DNA from: Neelides folsomi
Lineage: Eukaryota > Arthropoda > Collembola > Neelipleona > Neelidae
Length of the DNA: 64,000 nt
Assembly (NCBI GenBank): GCA_034687125.1
Contig: JAQGBZ010000356.1
Location: 1 to 64,000, forward strand
Direction of reading: 5' to 3'
This document shows positions 11,401 to 23,713 of the stretch, piece after piece. Every line of letters starts with the position of its first letter. The stretch's first letter is position 1. Below the pieces are notes generated by a model. It was not told where the DNA came from, ran no database searches, and was given only the letters and a program-made list of their open reading frames with translations. The translations under genes were made by a program, and so were the position numbers.

Positions 11401-14400
11401 TTATATGTTTTCAGTGATGTCGACCAAAGGTGGTTCGTTCGGCATCGTCTTTCTTCGCTTATTCATTCCTTTAACGAGGTACGATGCGTCTTCTCTAGTG
11501 TCCCCAGGCTTTTCGATGCGGCTTAAAAGCTGCAAACCTAAATTATTCAGCCTCTCTCTCTTCTCCTTCTAAAATTATAAACAATTGTTCAATTAGTAAC
11601 TAATTAGTCAAATTTTAGTAATGAAATCAATATAAAAAATATAATATTGTTGTCATTTCTTATATACATGTTTGACTCCTGGTTTTTTCCCATCCTGAAC
11701 ATTATCAATTACATGTTGAGGAGGCCCGTGAGGCTAAAAAGTCAAAGGTTTAGAAGCGATTCTAAAATATTATAATAATTAAAGTGAAAATACAAATCAT
11801 GTAGCAAATTACATGTACGTTTCTTGCTATCTTTAACGTTGTTACAAAATAGCGGAAAGCGAAGGGCTTCATCGAAACAGCTTGAGAATTTTGTTTAATT
11901 TTTGAAAAACATCTTGCGGTTTTGTCCACTCGGAACTCACAAATGTAAACATGATCTTCATCGTCAGCTCCTAAACACCAAATAAACAAACCATAATTAA
12001 AATTAAACCATATACAGGTAATTTATAATGAGAAATGACTATTATTAAAGATATTAATTTCCTACCGATTGGTCTCCCCTTTGAGAAAGTTTTAGGGTCA
12101 AGAACAAAACACCGTCCAGAAACAAGGTCAATTGGCACAATTTCCGAATGTGGTGATTTGACGATTTCTTGTGGGAAAAATCGTCTTGAAGGTTCGTGGA
12201 AAGTCTCAAAAGGTCGCAAGTAATGATAACCAAGAACAAATCGTTTCCCCCTAAAATAAACAATTCAGTTCATTAAATGTCAATCCAATAAATAATTTAA
12301 AAGTTCAACTTACTCTTTATCCTTCCAAAGAGATTCAACTCGAAATATGTCGCAAGTAGAAGGAACGAGCGGACCGGCAGTCAAATAATTGTAAACACCC
12401 CCAACCTTCTTTTCGGGTGGAATATCTCTTAACACATAAACCGTATCGAATCTTCTTACAAGAAAACCGTCTTCCCTTTGGAGAGTCAAATATGTTTGTT
12501 TTTCATCATCGTCATTTCCCACCAACATTGGTTTTCCCGTTGGAACTTCCAAGTCAAAAACCCTGGGACTGCAACGCTCACATAAAAATGCATCTTCGCC
12601 TTCTTTAGGAAGAAGTCGAATCTGTTCGTGAACTCCAACAAGAACATTTTCAATTTTGACGACAACGTCACCGACCGGTGTCAATGGTTCTTTTTTCGGA
12701 GTAATAATTTCCTTTTTGGGAGAAATCCCCTTCTTCGGAGTCATCATCTCTTTTTTCGGAGAAATTTCTTTTTTCGGAGATCCCAATTCCTTTTTCATCT
12801 CAACTTCTTCCTTTTTCCTCTCCTCGTCCAAATTCCATCTAACGCATTCAGTATGTTGCCACACGAGACATTTGTCACATTGGACCATCCCCCCTTCTTC
12901 GAAAAAGGTCCCACAGATACACCGGATGGAGTCGGCCACGTGGGCCGGTGGTTGGAAGGGCGGAAGTGATGGGCGGAAAACGAGTTGAGACAAAGAACTG
13001 ACGGCTTCTTCCCTGACATCAGTAAGAATTTTTAAAAGCTTGGCTTGAAGTTTTCGAGTTTCATCGTCGAAGGCCATTGAGGAGAACACAGAGGTGATGT
13101 CAGCTTCAAGTAATGACAGATTTTTGTACCCTCCACGAAGAATCTTTCGTCCAACGTTGGATAAGTCAAAGTCTTTTTCTGTCTTCTTCTTCCTTCGTTT
13201 ACCCAAAAATGGTGCACAGAGCAAACCGCCTTTTTCATCTATTTAAATAAATGGCCATTTAGCTTAAAATTGAACAATAATTTAAAACTTGACATTACAT
13301 TGAACTTTACATTACAGTGAACTTTAATATTAATTATCAAATTTATTCTTTATTAAATATTTTATAATAATTACCTCTGGCTTGCGTAAGCGCAATAAAT
13401 AATTTATGAAGAACCAGAGCAATTTTAACGTTCCTTGTGAACTTTGGATCATCGTCGGGAATTTGAAGCTCTCCTGTTTCAACTCCTCCTTTCCATCTTG
13501 AAACATATGGAGTGAGAAGTTTCTCCATTCGATCAGAATAAATCCCAATGTCTTCCTTATTCAATTTAAATCTCCGTTCCCGATTTCTTATAAGGAAACA
13601 GCGACCTCGGGCTACAATTAATCGATCTTTCTTCCCCAAAGGTCGCATTTCGGGCTTTTCCGGACGACCTTCTTCCTCGTCTTTTCCCCTCCTCTTCCCG
13701 GATTTTCCTCTCCTGTCCAATTTCTTTCCTCCTCCATTTGGAGTTTCAGCAGTAGCTTTAACAGCCTTGGACCTTCCACCAATAACACCTTGGCACGTGG
13801 CAGCTCCGCAATGACACGACTATAATAAAGTTAATAAAACAATTAAATTCAAGACAATTAGTTTACTAATTAATCAAATTGAATCATATAATTTATAAAA
13901 TTAAACATGTAGGGTAGGTTAAATAAATTAGTTACCTGTCCCTCAGTTGGATTAAAAACTTGGAAATTGTAATGATACGAGAGTTCTTCTCCGATTGCAA
14001 TATCACGAAGGGCAAAAAGGGCCATTCGGTTTAATCCCCCAACACTCCACTTTTGCATGGCACAATTTGGATCGCATGAGTGATTCACAAACCGCCCTTC
14101 TCCTCCGGCCCGATGACCGTCGATGACAGAACCGCCATCGAGATGAAGGCAATAGTGATGCTTATCCTCTGAATATTCTCCACGCATTCTTTCTTTAAAA
14201 ACTTCCCAAGGCACGACTTCTCCAACGTATTCGAGAATGAAGGCTCCTTTAGAGATTGGTTCTGGAGTGAAAACTCCCCATCCCTTCAATTCTGTCATTA
14301 CTCGCTTGACCCGAAGCCACGAATGAGAGGAGATTCGTCGATTTTGACATAATTCCCCACAAGAAGCTGAGCACTCTTGCATTACAAGTCGATTCAGACA

Positions 14401-17212
14401 AGAGTCCGTGGCACATTTGACTCCGTCTTCAACTTTGCAATTACACTCGCTGTCGCCAACTTCTTCTTGGTTTTGCTTGATCCGACCATTTAAATACTGG
14501 TCTATTAAAATTAAAAAAAGACATTATTAATACATGTACAATATGACAATAATAATGATATATGACATTAATTATCAAATCAATGTAAATATTGAATTAT
14601 ATTTAATTATTTAACGATACATTTAAATCCTAATAATTTATTAGTTAATTCAATAATTAATAATCATGATTGATGATGCTTACTAGTTCTTAGTTTCTTA
14701 AAATTCCAAGACAAAGGAATTTCTGCAGGCATTGGTGCATTTGGTGGAATTCCCTTCCTTCTCTTTTTTCCTTGCAAAGTTTTTTCCAGTTTCTTCTCCG
14801 CCACTTTCTTGTCTTTTTCAGCAGCAAGTTCGGCTATTTTTTTTTCATCTTCGATCCTTTTGGCTTCTTCTTCTGCCAATTTTCCACCCACCCAAATGTC
14901 GAATGGAAGCAAAAAACCAATTCCAGTACAAGAAGGCCATGCATTTTGTGGGAGAGCTAAACAGAATTTCTCCTTCGGTCTCCTCACATTGGTTATTTCT
15001 CCTTTGTATCTTGTGCTCTCAAGACCGGCCTGAAGGAAGTTTTTCTTAATTGGCATTATTAAACCCTCTAGTAAGCCTTCTATAGAACTCCGACGAAGAA
15101 CCTTGACTCTCTCAGAAGCAGTAAGTGCATATTCTTGTTCTTGTTCCTGAACCGGCTTCTTTGACTTCTTTACAGCTTGCTCCAATCTCTCGGAGAACTC
15201 TGGATCATCATCGACCAAATCGACAACTTCGATTGGTTTCGGGATCATTCGTCGTTTCTTCTTCGGATTGGGAAATCCTGTTCTATTCACCTTCTTCCGT
15301 TTGGTCCTACCTTTGAGTTCTTCTACCTTTGAAGGCGAGGCATCTGAAACTCGCTTCCGTTTCTGCCCTTTCGGCCCTCTTATTACTGTTATGGTCAATT
15401 TAGGGACGACCTTTTCTTTCACACCGTTTTCCACGTTATCAAGAGAAGAAAAGGAACATACTGGCATTTTCTTCTCAATAGTTGAAGGACTAAATGGACC
15501 TGACACTTTCGTTGGTCCTAGAATGACCTTTTTTTCTAAAGTCGCTTGGCTGAATACAAACACAGGAGCTTGGTTAGGTTTAGAAGGAGGAGTTGCAGCA
15601 TGATGACGTTTTTTCAACGGTAAAGATCTCTGTTAAAATATTTTATGTTAAATTAACCATTAATTAGCTATTAATGAGACATTTTCATCAAATTAAATTT
15701 TTCTTAATATTATTAAGATTAATATTATTAAATATATAATTAAGTTTTACGAACATTTAAGGCATTATTATCATTTGGAAGAGAAGAGCCTCTACGCTTC
15801 TTCCTTTTATTTGCAGGCACATCAGTCTCTGGTTGAGAAAGCAATTGCATTGGATGATCACATCCATCCACGGGGTAATTGATTACGGTGAAGTCTTTGA
15901 AAGGAACGGCTGGACGTCGCTCTTCTCCACGCTTCGGATTGAGCGAAATTTTCAAGATGGAGTCGCAAATATTAGTCAATTGACTTTCATTAAGGCATGA
16001 ATGAGGCGGCCGCAGTTTATTTTTTTTACCACCACGCTGGGTTTTAATCGTAGAAGTCAAAACTTGGGGAGGTTTCTCGTTAACGATCTTTTTCTTTGTA
16101 TCATTGACCTTCACAGGTTCTGTCTTGGCCCTCAATCGATCCTTCTTTACGTTAAAGATGGACAATTTGGAAAGTTGTCGAGGAGGAGATTTCCCACCAA
16201 CTTCATCCCACTTAACATCTAAAGAAACCTTCGGTCCTGGAATCGGTACGATTGTGACTGAAATAAAATAAATTAGATTAAAATGACAGTTAAATTAAAT
16301 ATTAAATTAAATTAAATTCAGTTCAAGAAACAAAACAAAAGAAGATTGTTGGAGATTTGACAAGTTGAATGTTATAAATTATTACGGTCAGCATTTCTTT
16401 TAGCTTTAGCGATCAAAACCGAGTCGATCGAATCAAGGTCATGAGTACTTCGAGTTCGAAGACGTCTATTTTCTGTGGCTTTAACGGTCCCATTAACTCC
16501 TCCCCAACGACTCTGTGAATCAAATTCACTTTTATTATGAAATCTCTTAAATCGAGTTATATAATAAATTAATTATAAAATTAAGTTAGTTATGAAATAT
16601 ATACGCCATTTTACCTTCTCTTTATTTGGAATTTTCTTCAAAGGAGGATTCTCATTCGGAATCTCTTTTGGAGGAGTTTCGGCTTGGAGTGGATAATTAA
16701 GCGAAGGGACTTTGAGGTTTAGACACCGCGGATTGGAAAGTCGTCTTCGGGCCGTAAGACTCTCCTTTAAGGTCACAGACTTTTCTTTATCCTCCTCTTC
16801 ACTCGACGACCCAGAGGACGAAGAAGAATTCGAGTCCGAGTCCTAACGTCCAAATTACCCAAATGTTTATTTGAAAAATGAATGTTAATGTTGAGCCTAC
16901 CTCGTCCGATCCATCCGATGCGGGTTCGTCGTGTCCGTTCGGGAGTGGGTCTTTTCCTATTACATGAAACAGATTAATTAAATCGGAGTTTAATTAAAGA
17001 AGGGAAGGAGGGCGGGAGATCTTACGAGGTAACTCGTGGCGGAGATGCGACGCAGCCCCTCGCCACATCTGTGAATCCAACGGAGTTAGGGAGTAGTTGG
17101 TCGAGAGCGTAGTGACAATGGAGTCCTTGATGGCCCCAATGTCAACTGTCGAAGGCTTATCGTCCCCGTCCGACTCTTCATCAAACGGGTTGGTGAAGAG
17201 GTCATAGTCCAT
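11401..17212 (-). CDS. ASH1L: Histone-lysine N-methyltransferase ASH1L-like
   Basis: Thirteen exons (17212-17026, 16956-16901, 16842-16615, 16512-16386, 16257-15755, 15629-14684, 14501-13936, 13819-13375, 13238-12314, 12250-12066, 11970-11813, 11733-11668, 11568-11401) give 1519 residues. Order: acidic/basic disordered N-half; AWS Cys cluster (about 690-750); SET (about 750-865, with GWGVFTPEPI, NHSCDPNC and ELSYHYNF); post-SET (CHCGAATC); a shortened bromodomain-like region (about 950-1100); PHD finger (CICGTFFEEGGMVQCDKC...FLCERC) with a Lys-rich insertion; and a BAH domain (about 1270-1435). This is the ASH1L order; the family methylates H3K36 and opposes Polycomb silencing. It is shorter than fly or human ASH1L (over 2000 residues), mainly in the N-half. 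The exon 5 to 6 join needs a GTTCGT donor. The last BAH-proximal join is the least certain. Confidence 0.93.
12680..12786 (-). repeat. Lys-Pro coding minisatellite in ASH1L PHD finger
   Basis: About five imperfect copies of an 18-27 base unit encode repeats of the form S/T-P-K-K-E/G with I/M spacers. They sit inside the PHD finger, between its fourth zinc ligand region and the final CERC pair. The frame is kept throughout. Confidence 0.8.
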
Positions 17213-19218
17213 GGCAGTGGCGAATTAAGACGACCGAAGCGACACCTCAACAGCTTCTCCCTCTCCCGCCATGCAAACAGCCAATAAAGGGGAAATAGGA
17301 ATATCCAGCCATACACATTGGATTTCTCATACAAAACAAAGGTGATTCAATACAATCAAACCAAAATACCCGATACGATATGTATATGAGAAGCGTCATA
17401 CATTCCCCTTTATAAAATACGCTGAATTGTTTATAAAACAATCAGCTTTAATTTATGAATATTATCATTAACTATACAAAATACAATACCTTATTACGAT
17501 TACTTTATAAAAATTATATTTTTCTTTATTTTATAATTATTTTAATTTTTATAAAGCCAATTTGTGAATAGATAAAATCCGATTGTGTCTCCTACCATCA
17601 TCAATAAAGTTCCAAACATTTCGTAATATCTTATTTGATTACAATTCATTTGAACCTTGGCATAATCTTAAAATGGCATTTATTTGTAAAGCCAATTTAC
17701 AAATTGCATCTACACCTACTTAATGTTAGTCTAGGCCCACACTCTAGCTAGGTTTACATTGTGAATTGTAATGCCTTCAATGGTCAATGGTAGAAATATT
17801 TTTATTGTTTTTTACATAAACGTCAATCATGTATCGAAAGTTATGTAATTTGCATAAAATGATTAATTGATTCGTTTTATTTAATACCCAGCTTTAGAGT
17901 TAATTAATTAATTGAGTGAGTATGACATCTTGAAAACAAAGGAATTAAAAGAAGAAGTCTCCTTTGTTGAAGCTGAAAAGCCTTGTCACGATGTCACTTT
18001 TATTTGAAAGTAAGAGTTCGGATTCCGTTTGAAATAATTTCACTTTTTACTCTTTTTTACACATTTCTTTGTTTCCACTTCTTTGTTTTTAAAAATTCTC
18101 ATTTAGCACCGAATGATTGGAAAGTAGAGAGAGCCGCGAAGTGTCGGGGGGTCAAGGCCCGTTACAAGTTACAATGTTGGGATAGAACGGTTTCACACTA
18201 CGACGCTCCGCAGTTGGTAATTAGACAAAAGCCCACAAAAGCCTAGTCAGGAACAGAAGAGATAAATGAAGAGATAGATATTACGTGCAAATTGAGTAAT
18301 TAATTGAGGAAATGACTTTTAAAAGAGAGTTCAACACAGATTTGTGTAGCATTACAAAACTCTTTCTTTCACTCATTTCAGTTTTTGCCTTTTTGCTTGT
18401 AAAGTGAAAATGGTTGAAAATCTTCAGAGACTTTAGAGATTAATAATATCAGTAAAATGTATATAAGTATTATTCTACCATTAAACTACTCGTATAATAT
18501 GTGTTTACATTTTACCTAAAGATAAAAGCCAAATAGCACAACATTTACTAATTGTACAGGTATTTACTAGTTTGGAGAGTTGAACTTTTTTAATATAAGG
18601 ATTATAAATTGTTCATAACTCAACAAATATGAAATATAACAACAAATATAAAAAATCTAATGCATTTCTCATTAGTGGTTGAGCAGATTTGTTCGCGAGG
18701 GTCAACACTGCATGAAATCTGTATTTATGTTCCGAGTTAAAGCCGAGATCAACAAGGCAAGAAAATTTACAAAGTGTGAAAGACTTGGATTAATAATATT
18801 GAAACATGTTCTCATGTTCTGCTAACCGACTGTGCATCGGAATCATGCAATATAATAAAATTAGCTTATGTATTGAGATGACATAACCGGAACAATAACT
18901 TTGTCTGTGTAATTAAACTTTTTTGTAAACAATTTCTAGACTTTATAAACTCCCCTTTTCAACCTCCCCGTTATAAAGTTCATCAATGCTCAAAAAGAGC
19001 TTTCGAAAAGGAAAGTTTATGCGGATCCTCCCGGGGAAGAATTTCATTTGAATGGAGAGATCCGGTGGGCTTTGGTGGAGTGGTTTTAAGAGTGAAACCC
19101 TGTGGGTCGTTGAAGCGTGTTGGGGGTTGGAGTTCATGGGAGGGAGGCCGGAGGGCAAGTGTAATAGAATTCTCGAGGGCAACGGTCTCATCTTCACAGT
19201 CGTCTGAAGAGAATCGAC
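17213..19218. promoter_or_regulatory. Divergent upstream region of ASH1L and fasciclin gene
   Basis: Two kilobases between two divergent starts. Most is AT-rich without coding. The right end (about 18940-19218) is more GC-rich, with TATA-like tracts (TTTATAAAC at about 18940 and TTATAAAG at 18972) ahead of the fasciclin start. A short open frame at 17983-18246 lacks any family signal. Promoter assignment is positional. Confidence 0.35.
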
Positions 19219-21655
19219 ATGGACTGCCGGTGGTTCTTTTTACTCCTCTCCCAAATTGCCTTCTCGGCGGGAGAACCGCAGCTTTTCTCCGACTTTTCAA
19301 ACCTTTTCTCTCCGGTTAAACGACGTGTGGGGGATGCGACCACCGTCCTCGACCCCGCCGCTTCGCCTGTCAACCACCCTAGAAGAACAACCATCATTGA
19401 TGTGTTGAGGGAACTTAGAGCTACGACATTCCTCCAACTTATTCAACAAACTCAACTTGGAGATGCACTTCAAGGCACACAAAAACACAATTTTAAAAAA
19501 TAATTAACTTCATTTTATTTAAATATTAAAAATCTTAAGAATTTATCGAATTATCAATTAATATTTTTATTTTCATTAATGAAGGTTCTGGACCATACAC
19601 TGTGTTTGCACCAACTGACGATGCAATTGACCGTCTTCCTAAATGGGCCCAAAGACGACTCCTAGCAGATTCGGAACTTTTGGCTCAAATGCTCGTTTAC
19701 CATATTACAATGGGGAAAGTGACATCCAAGGATTTAAAGAACGAACTCAGAATTCCAACACTCTTCCATGGGAAGCCTTTAGCTGTCAGACTTTACGCCG
19801 ATAGGGTAATATATTTTAAATGCTTATTTTAATTAATTTACGTATTAAATCTATCAGATTACTTATAATGTGGAAAGTTTGTATGTTGTTTGTTGTTGCT
19901 TGTAAATAGATTTATTCATATTTATCGACTTGCTAAAAATCTAAAATGTACCTATATAGAATCTTTTGGTATAAAATAACGTACATTTGTTTAATATTTA
20001 GAAACCGACCATTAATGGAGTTCGAATCACGGTAAAACTCAAAATAGCGTTATATAAATAACAATAACAATTATAAATTAAATTGATTTTAAGGATTAAG
20101 AATTAACAAAAAGATTTATTCCAAAGAGAAAAGATTAAAATGACTGTGTTTAGGTTCCTGATGCCATTGCTTCGAATGGAGTTGTTCATGTGATTGGAGA
20201 TACTCTGTTTCCAGTTCCGGTCGGTTCGGTGTTCGACGTCCTCGCCAATTGCTCATCCTTCTCCAAATTCAGAGACTTTGTCATTAAAGCCGGCCTCGAA
20301 GAGGAACTAAGAAGCTCAAGTAATGAATTATGTGAACTTTGATCGTGTTTCTACTACCAAATAGGATGAGGTTATTTATTTAGTAGAGTGAGCTGAGGAG
20401 ATATTATATAATGTTATTTAATAATGGATGGAAGTATGAGATGAGCATGCAGATTGGTGGTTTAAATCGAGGATCAAGATTGTGGGGAGGAGATGGGCAA
20501 GTTTGCATGCAACTTCCTCATTCCTAGTGACATATCCTCAGGAGTCCATTGACTATCTCATCATGAGGTCCATGAGCTACCAACAGACCCCTAAGGCCAC
20601 AATTCACCATCAACAATTGTCTCATGCTCAATTCACATTTACCTCACGTCCACATCGCCTCTTGAGTCCCAATCCACGTTTTGACCTTTTTTATTTATCA
20701 CATGACAGAATTATAAATTCGACATTTTTATCAATCGATGATTATAAATTATTCCGGTCAATTTTTTACAATTTTTTTATCCTACTCTAAACCCGTTCTC
20801 AAGTTTATTTAGCTGTGGCGTTCGTTAAATATTGATTTTTAGTATTGTTATTTATTATGTGTACCTGTTTTATTTGGCATACATTTATTGGTTATTTTAA
20901 TTATATCTGTATATTATTTATTATTGTGGATATTATTCTACTTGTATTCTAATTGCTTGATTTTGCATTTTTATAGGCAATCCGATGACACTCTTTGCGC
21001 CAAATAATGAAGGTACAATTAAAATTAATTGTAAAATTGATCAAGCATTGAATATCAATATTTAAAGAATTAAAAAAAAATTAATTAAAAACATTTTAAT
21101 TAGCTTTCGAGTTTCTTCCACACCACATCAGAGATGTGTTTGAGACCCCCGGGAATTCTTCAACCACTCCGAGTAAGACGTAGCTAATTCATAAATGTAA
21201 TGACCGTTAAATGTTAGTCAAATATTGGAAAGGAGGAGCAGTGATGGGGAGGGCTCAGTCGCTCGTTCTTCACCACGTCGTTCAAGGGACCTTTTTCTCC
21301 CCGGCCTTTAAAGACGGACAGGAATTGACGACAGCAGCCGAAAGAGAAATCCTCATTGGAGTCAGAAACGGTGAGTTGAATGCAGTTAAATGTGGAATTT
21401 TATCGAATTGAACTTATTTGGGCATGTTTTTAAATTTTAGATAAGCTCAAAGACGTTGGACTTGCTCGGGTCATTCGATCAGACATTCCAGCCACAAACG
21501 GAGGTTTTTTAGATTAAATTTTATATTTGTTAATATTCACATAAATATCCTAAAATAAAGAAATGTTAATTGTGTGAGTTAATGTTAATGCTTATTTAAA
21601 TTTTATAGTCGTTCATGCCGTGGATCGTTTCCTCTCCTACGATGAAATATGCTGA
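19219..21655 (+). CDS. Secreted two-domain fasciclin (FAS1) protein
   Basis: Nine exons (19219-19474, 19585-19805, 20002-20031, 20154-20319, 20977-21012, 21104-21172, 21218-21370, 21441-21503, 21609-21655) give 346 residues. A signal peptide (MDCRWFFLLLSQIAFSAG) is followed by two FAS1 domains. The first has GPYTVFAPTDDAIDRLP and YHITMGK with NGVVHVIGDTLFP; the second has MTLFAPNNEAFEFLP, LHHVVQGTF and NGVVHAVDRFL. No GPI signal is visible; the chain ends shortly after the second domain. FAS1 proteins mediate cell adhesion and matrix contact. The first intron needs a GC-AG pair (CAAG|GCACAC) to keep the FAS1 motif. Exon 7 could begin 24 bases later at a second in-frame AG. The third exon is a 30-base microexon. 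Confidence 0.85.
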
Positions 21656-23713
21656 CACGAAAATATCTTCAATCTTCCCTCATTATTATCAAATACATCA
21701 ATCAATGTTAACTCAGTGTTTTACTTTTAATAATAAAATGAGTACAACTTCCAATTTATTTTCATACTAATTTTCACATAATAAGCCTATTTACAATATT
21801 ATTAATTTGGTCTTCAAGTGGTATTTAAATGATTAGATTAATTATGAGATAAGGAATATAAATATCAGTAATACATATTTTATAGATAATAATATTATAT
21901 ATTTTACACATCGAAAAGTGTTTATTATGTAGACCGGTAATAATATTCAATCAATCAAGGGGTAAAAAAGTAAACTTACACTATAGGTAATAAAGCATTG
22001 AACTTGAACAAAGAAAAACGTTAGTGCAAGCCAACATGCTTTTATTTCACTTCCTTGTACCCTATAAGTTGACTACTGTTCCGCGAATTTCAAAATGCAA
22101 TTTCCCTTTTACACTTTTCATAGTTCATTTCATAGGTTAATTGAGTTGAAATGAAAGAGTTGAATGTTGTGCAATATAGGAAATTAAACACAGTTAATTT
22201 AATAGTTGAAATCTTAATTATTATCCAGACTGTGTAAATAAAAAGAAGGTAATTACTCAATTAGTATTTTTATTGGCAAGTGGGAATTAATTTTGGATTA
22301 ATGTTAGGATTGCAGTAAAACAATGTTTGTTTGGGATGAATGGGGTAATATTGGTAGGAGTTGACAGTTCGTTCATCCCCCATCCTCCCCCTCATTATTA
22401 TTCAACACCTGAATGAAATTCTTCTTTAATTCGACATTTCCGTCCGAACATCAACTTTCACATCACAATTATGTAAGTTATGTCATTTATAAGTTTTACA
22501 TAATCTAAACTCATGTTTAATCCCCAAAGAGGAGAGTTACATCTTTTAATCATTCTTACAAAGCAAAATTACTAATTATGATCATACCCTGTATAGTTAA
22601 TCTATTAATTATTGTGGATTTTTTCATATATATTGATTACATTTTAATATGCATTTCCTTCAAAGATTATTTATTGAATCTTAAATTGTTTTACGTCTAA
22701 TTATACGACCTTCACACGTGTACTTATAGGCGATAATCTAATTGCGTTTCTTAAATACAAGTATGTGTTTGAGCTCTAATTTTTATATCCTTTAAACTTA
22801 AACTCTTAAAAATCTATCCAATATACATGTTGTGCTCGTGTGGTTTCAATTGCGATAACTAAATTAACTAATTAAATGTTTCCTCTTCCTCTTGATTAGC
22901 ACACAAAGGTGTATCAATGTAGATTCAAGTGAGTCAAGTTTAAAGGACATGAAGAATTAGTGTTTTTTATTTATAGATTTTTTCCAGACACCAATTTGTT
23001 GATAATATGATGGCATCATTTGCATCTACTTTGTATGTAAAACAGTAAAACCTCTAGTATTCAATAGCTAGGGTTTTCTTTTAACCCTTTTCATTCATTA
23101 TAAGTTTTAAACACTAAAGTTAATCAACTTCCTTATAAACTACTTCAATTTTTGTATAGACTATTACATACACGATTAAGATTTCACATCGTTTTGTTTA
23201 GATAAATATTATGGGTTATTTCTATTACCAGTTATTTCTCGTGTTTGCTATTTGGATTATGAGTCCGCAATATCAGTGGGATTTGGGGCAGAATTGATAA
23301 GCATGTCGAACATTGAAATACTTTTTTTCATAATCAGTCAAGTTTAATCTTACCAATACAATAAATAAACATCTCATATAATAATTTTACACCACTTGAC
23401 TCTGACCAGAAGTTGCAACTGACAAAACAATATCGGTTGTTTCCAAGAATTGGTCCTTTAAGAGACTCAAGACATTTGGACTTGTTCACACAGTTGCAAT
23501 TTTCCTCAACATTACTCATTCTCACGAGACTTTCTCGGCATTCATTCATAACTTTATTGGGCTCTGATTAATTAATCGAGTGTTTATATTTATTAGTATT
23601 AAAGACTCTTACATTTATAGTTGAGCTACAAAAATTATTTTATTTTGTGATTTAGGAATCGATGATTCTAGACTCTTCTGTGAAGATTTTATTTCTTCTT
23701 TTTTAGACATATC
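21656..23713. other. Intergenic, fasciclin to MFSD12
   Basis: About 2 kb of AT-rich DNA without a recognised gene, apart from one possible Cys-rich exon on the minus strand near 23.4-23.56 kb, listed separately. Confidence 0.4.
23391..23563 (-). CDS. Possible orphan exon, Cys-rich
   Basis: An open stretch bounded by a plausible acceptor (AATTAATCAG before 23563) and donors (GTGTAA or GTAAAA near 23392). It would encode a segment with MNEC, NCNCVNKSKC and CFVSC cysteine groups, which looks like a piece of a secreted disulfide-rich domain, loosely similar to clip or masquerade-type knots. I could not connect it to a start or to further exons with confidence, so it may be a remnant or chance. 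Confidence 0.25.

Noticed and set aside
12628-12988. Phe/Ser-rich plus-strand frames of 110-113 codons
   Set aside because: They are antisense shadows of the Lys-rich ASH1L repeat; composition is explained by the opposite strand.
14732-15603. Several plus-strand frames of 60-110 codons
   Set aside because: They are antisense to the long Lys/Glu-rich ASH1L exon and have no start context or domain.
17983-18246. 87-codon plus-strand frame between ASH1L and the fasciclin gene
   Set aside because: The hydrophobic start looks like a leader by chance; no splice partner, family pattern or cysteine framework follows.
18983-19397. Minus-strand frames of 60-105 codons
   Set aside because: They are antisense to the fasciclin exon 1 and its GC-rich leader.
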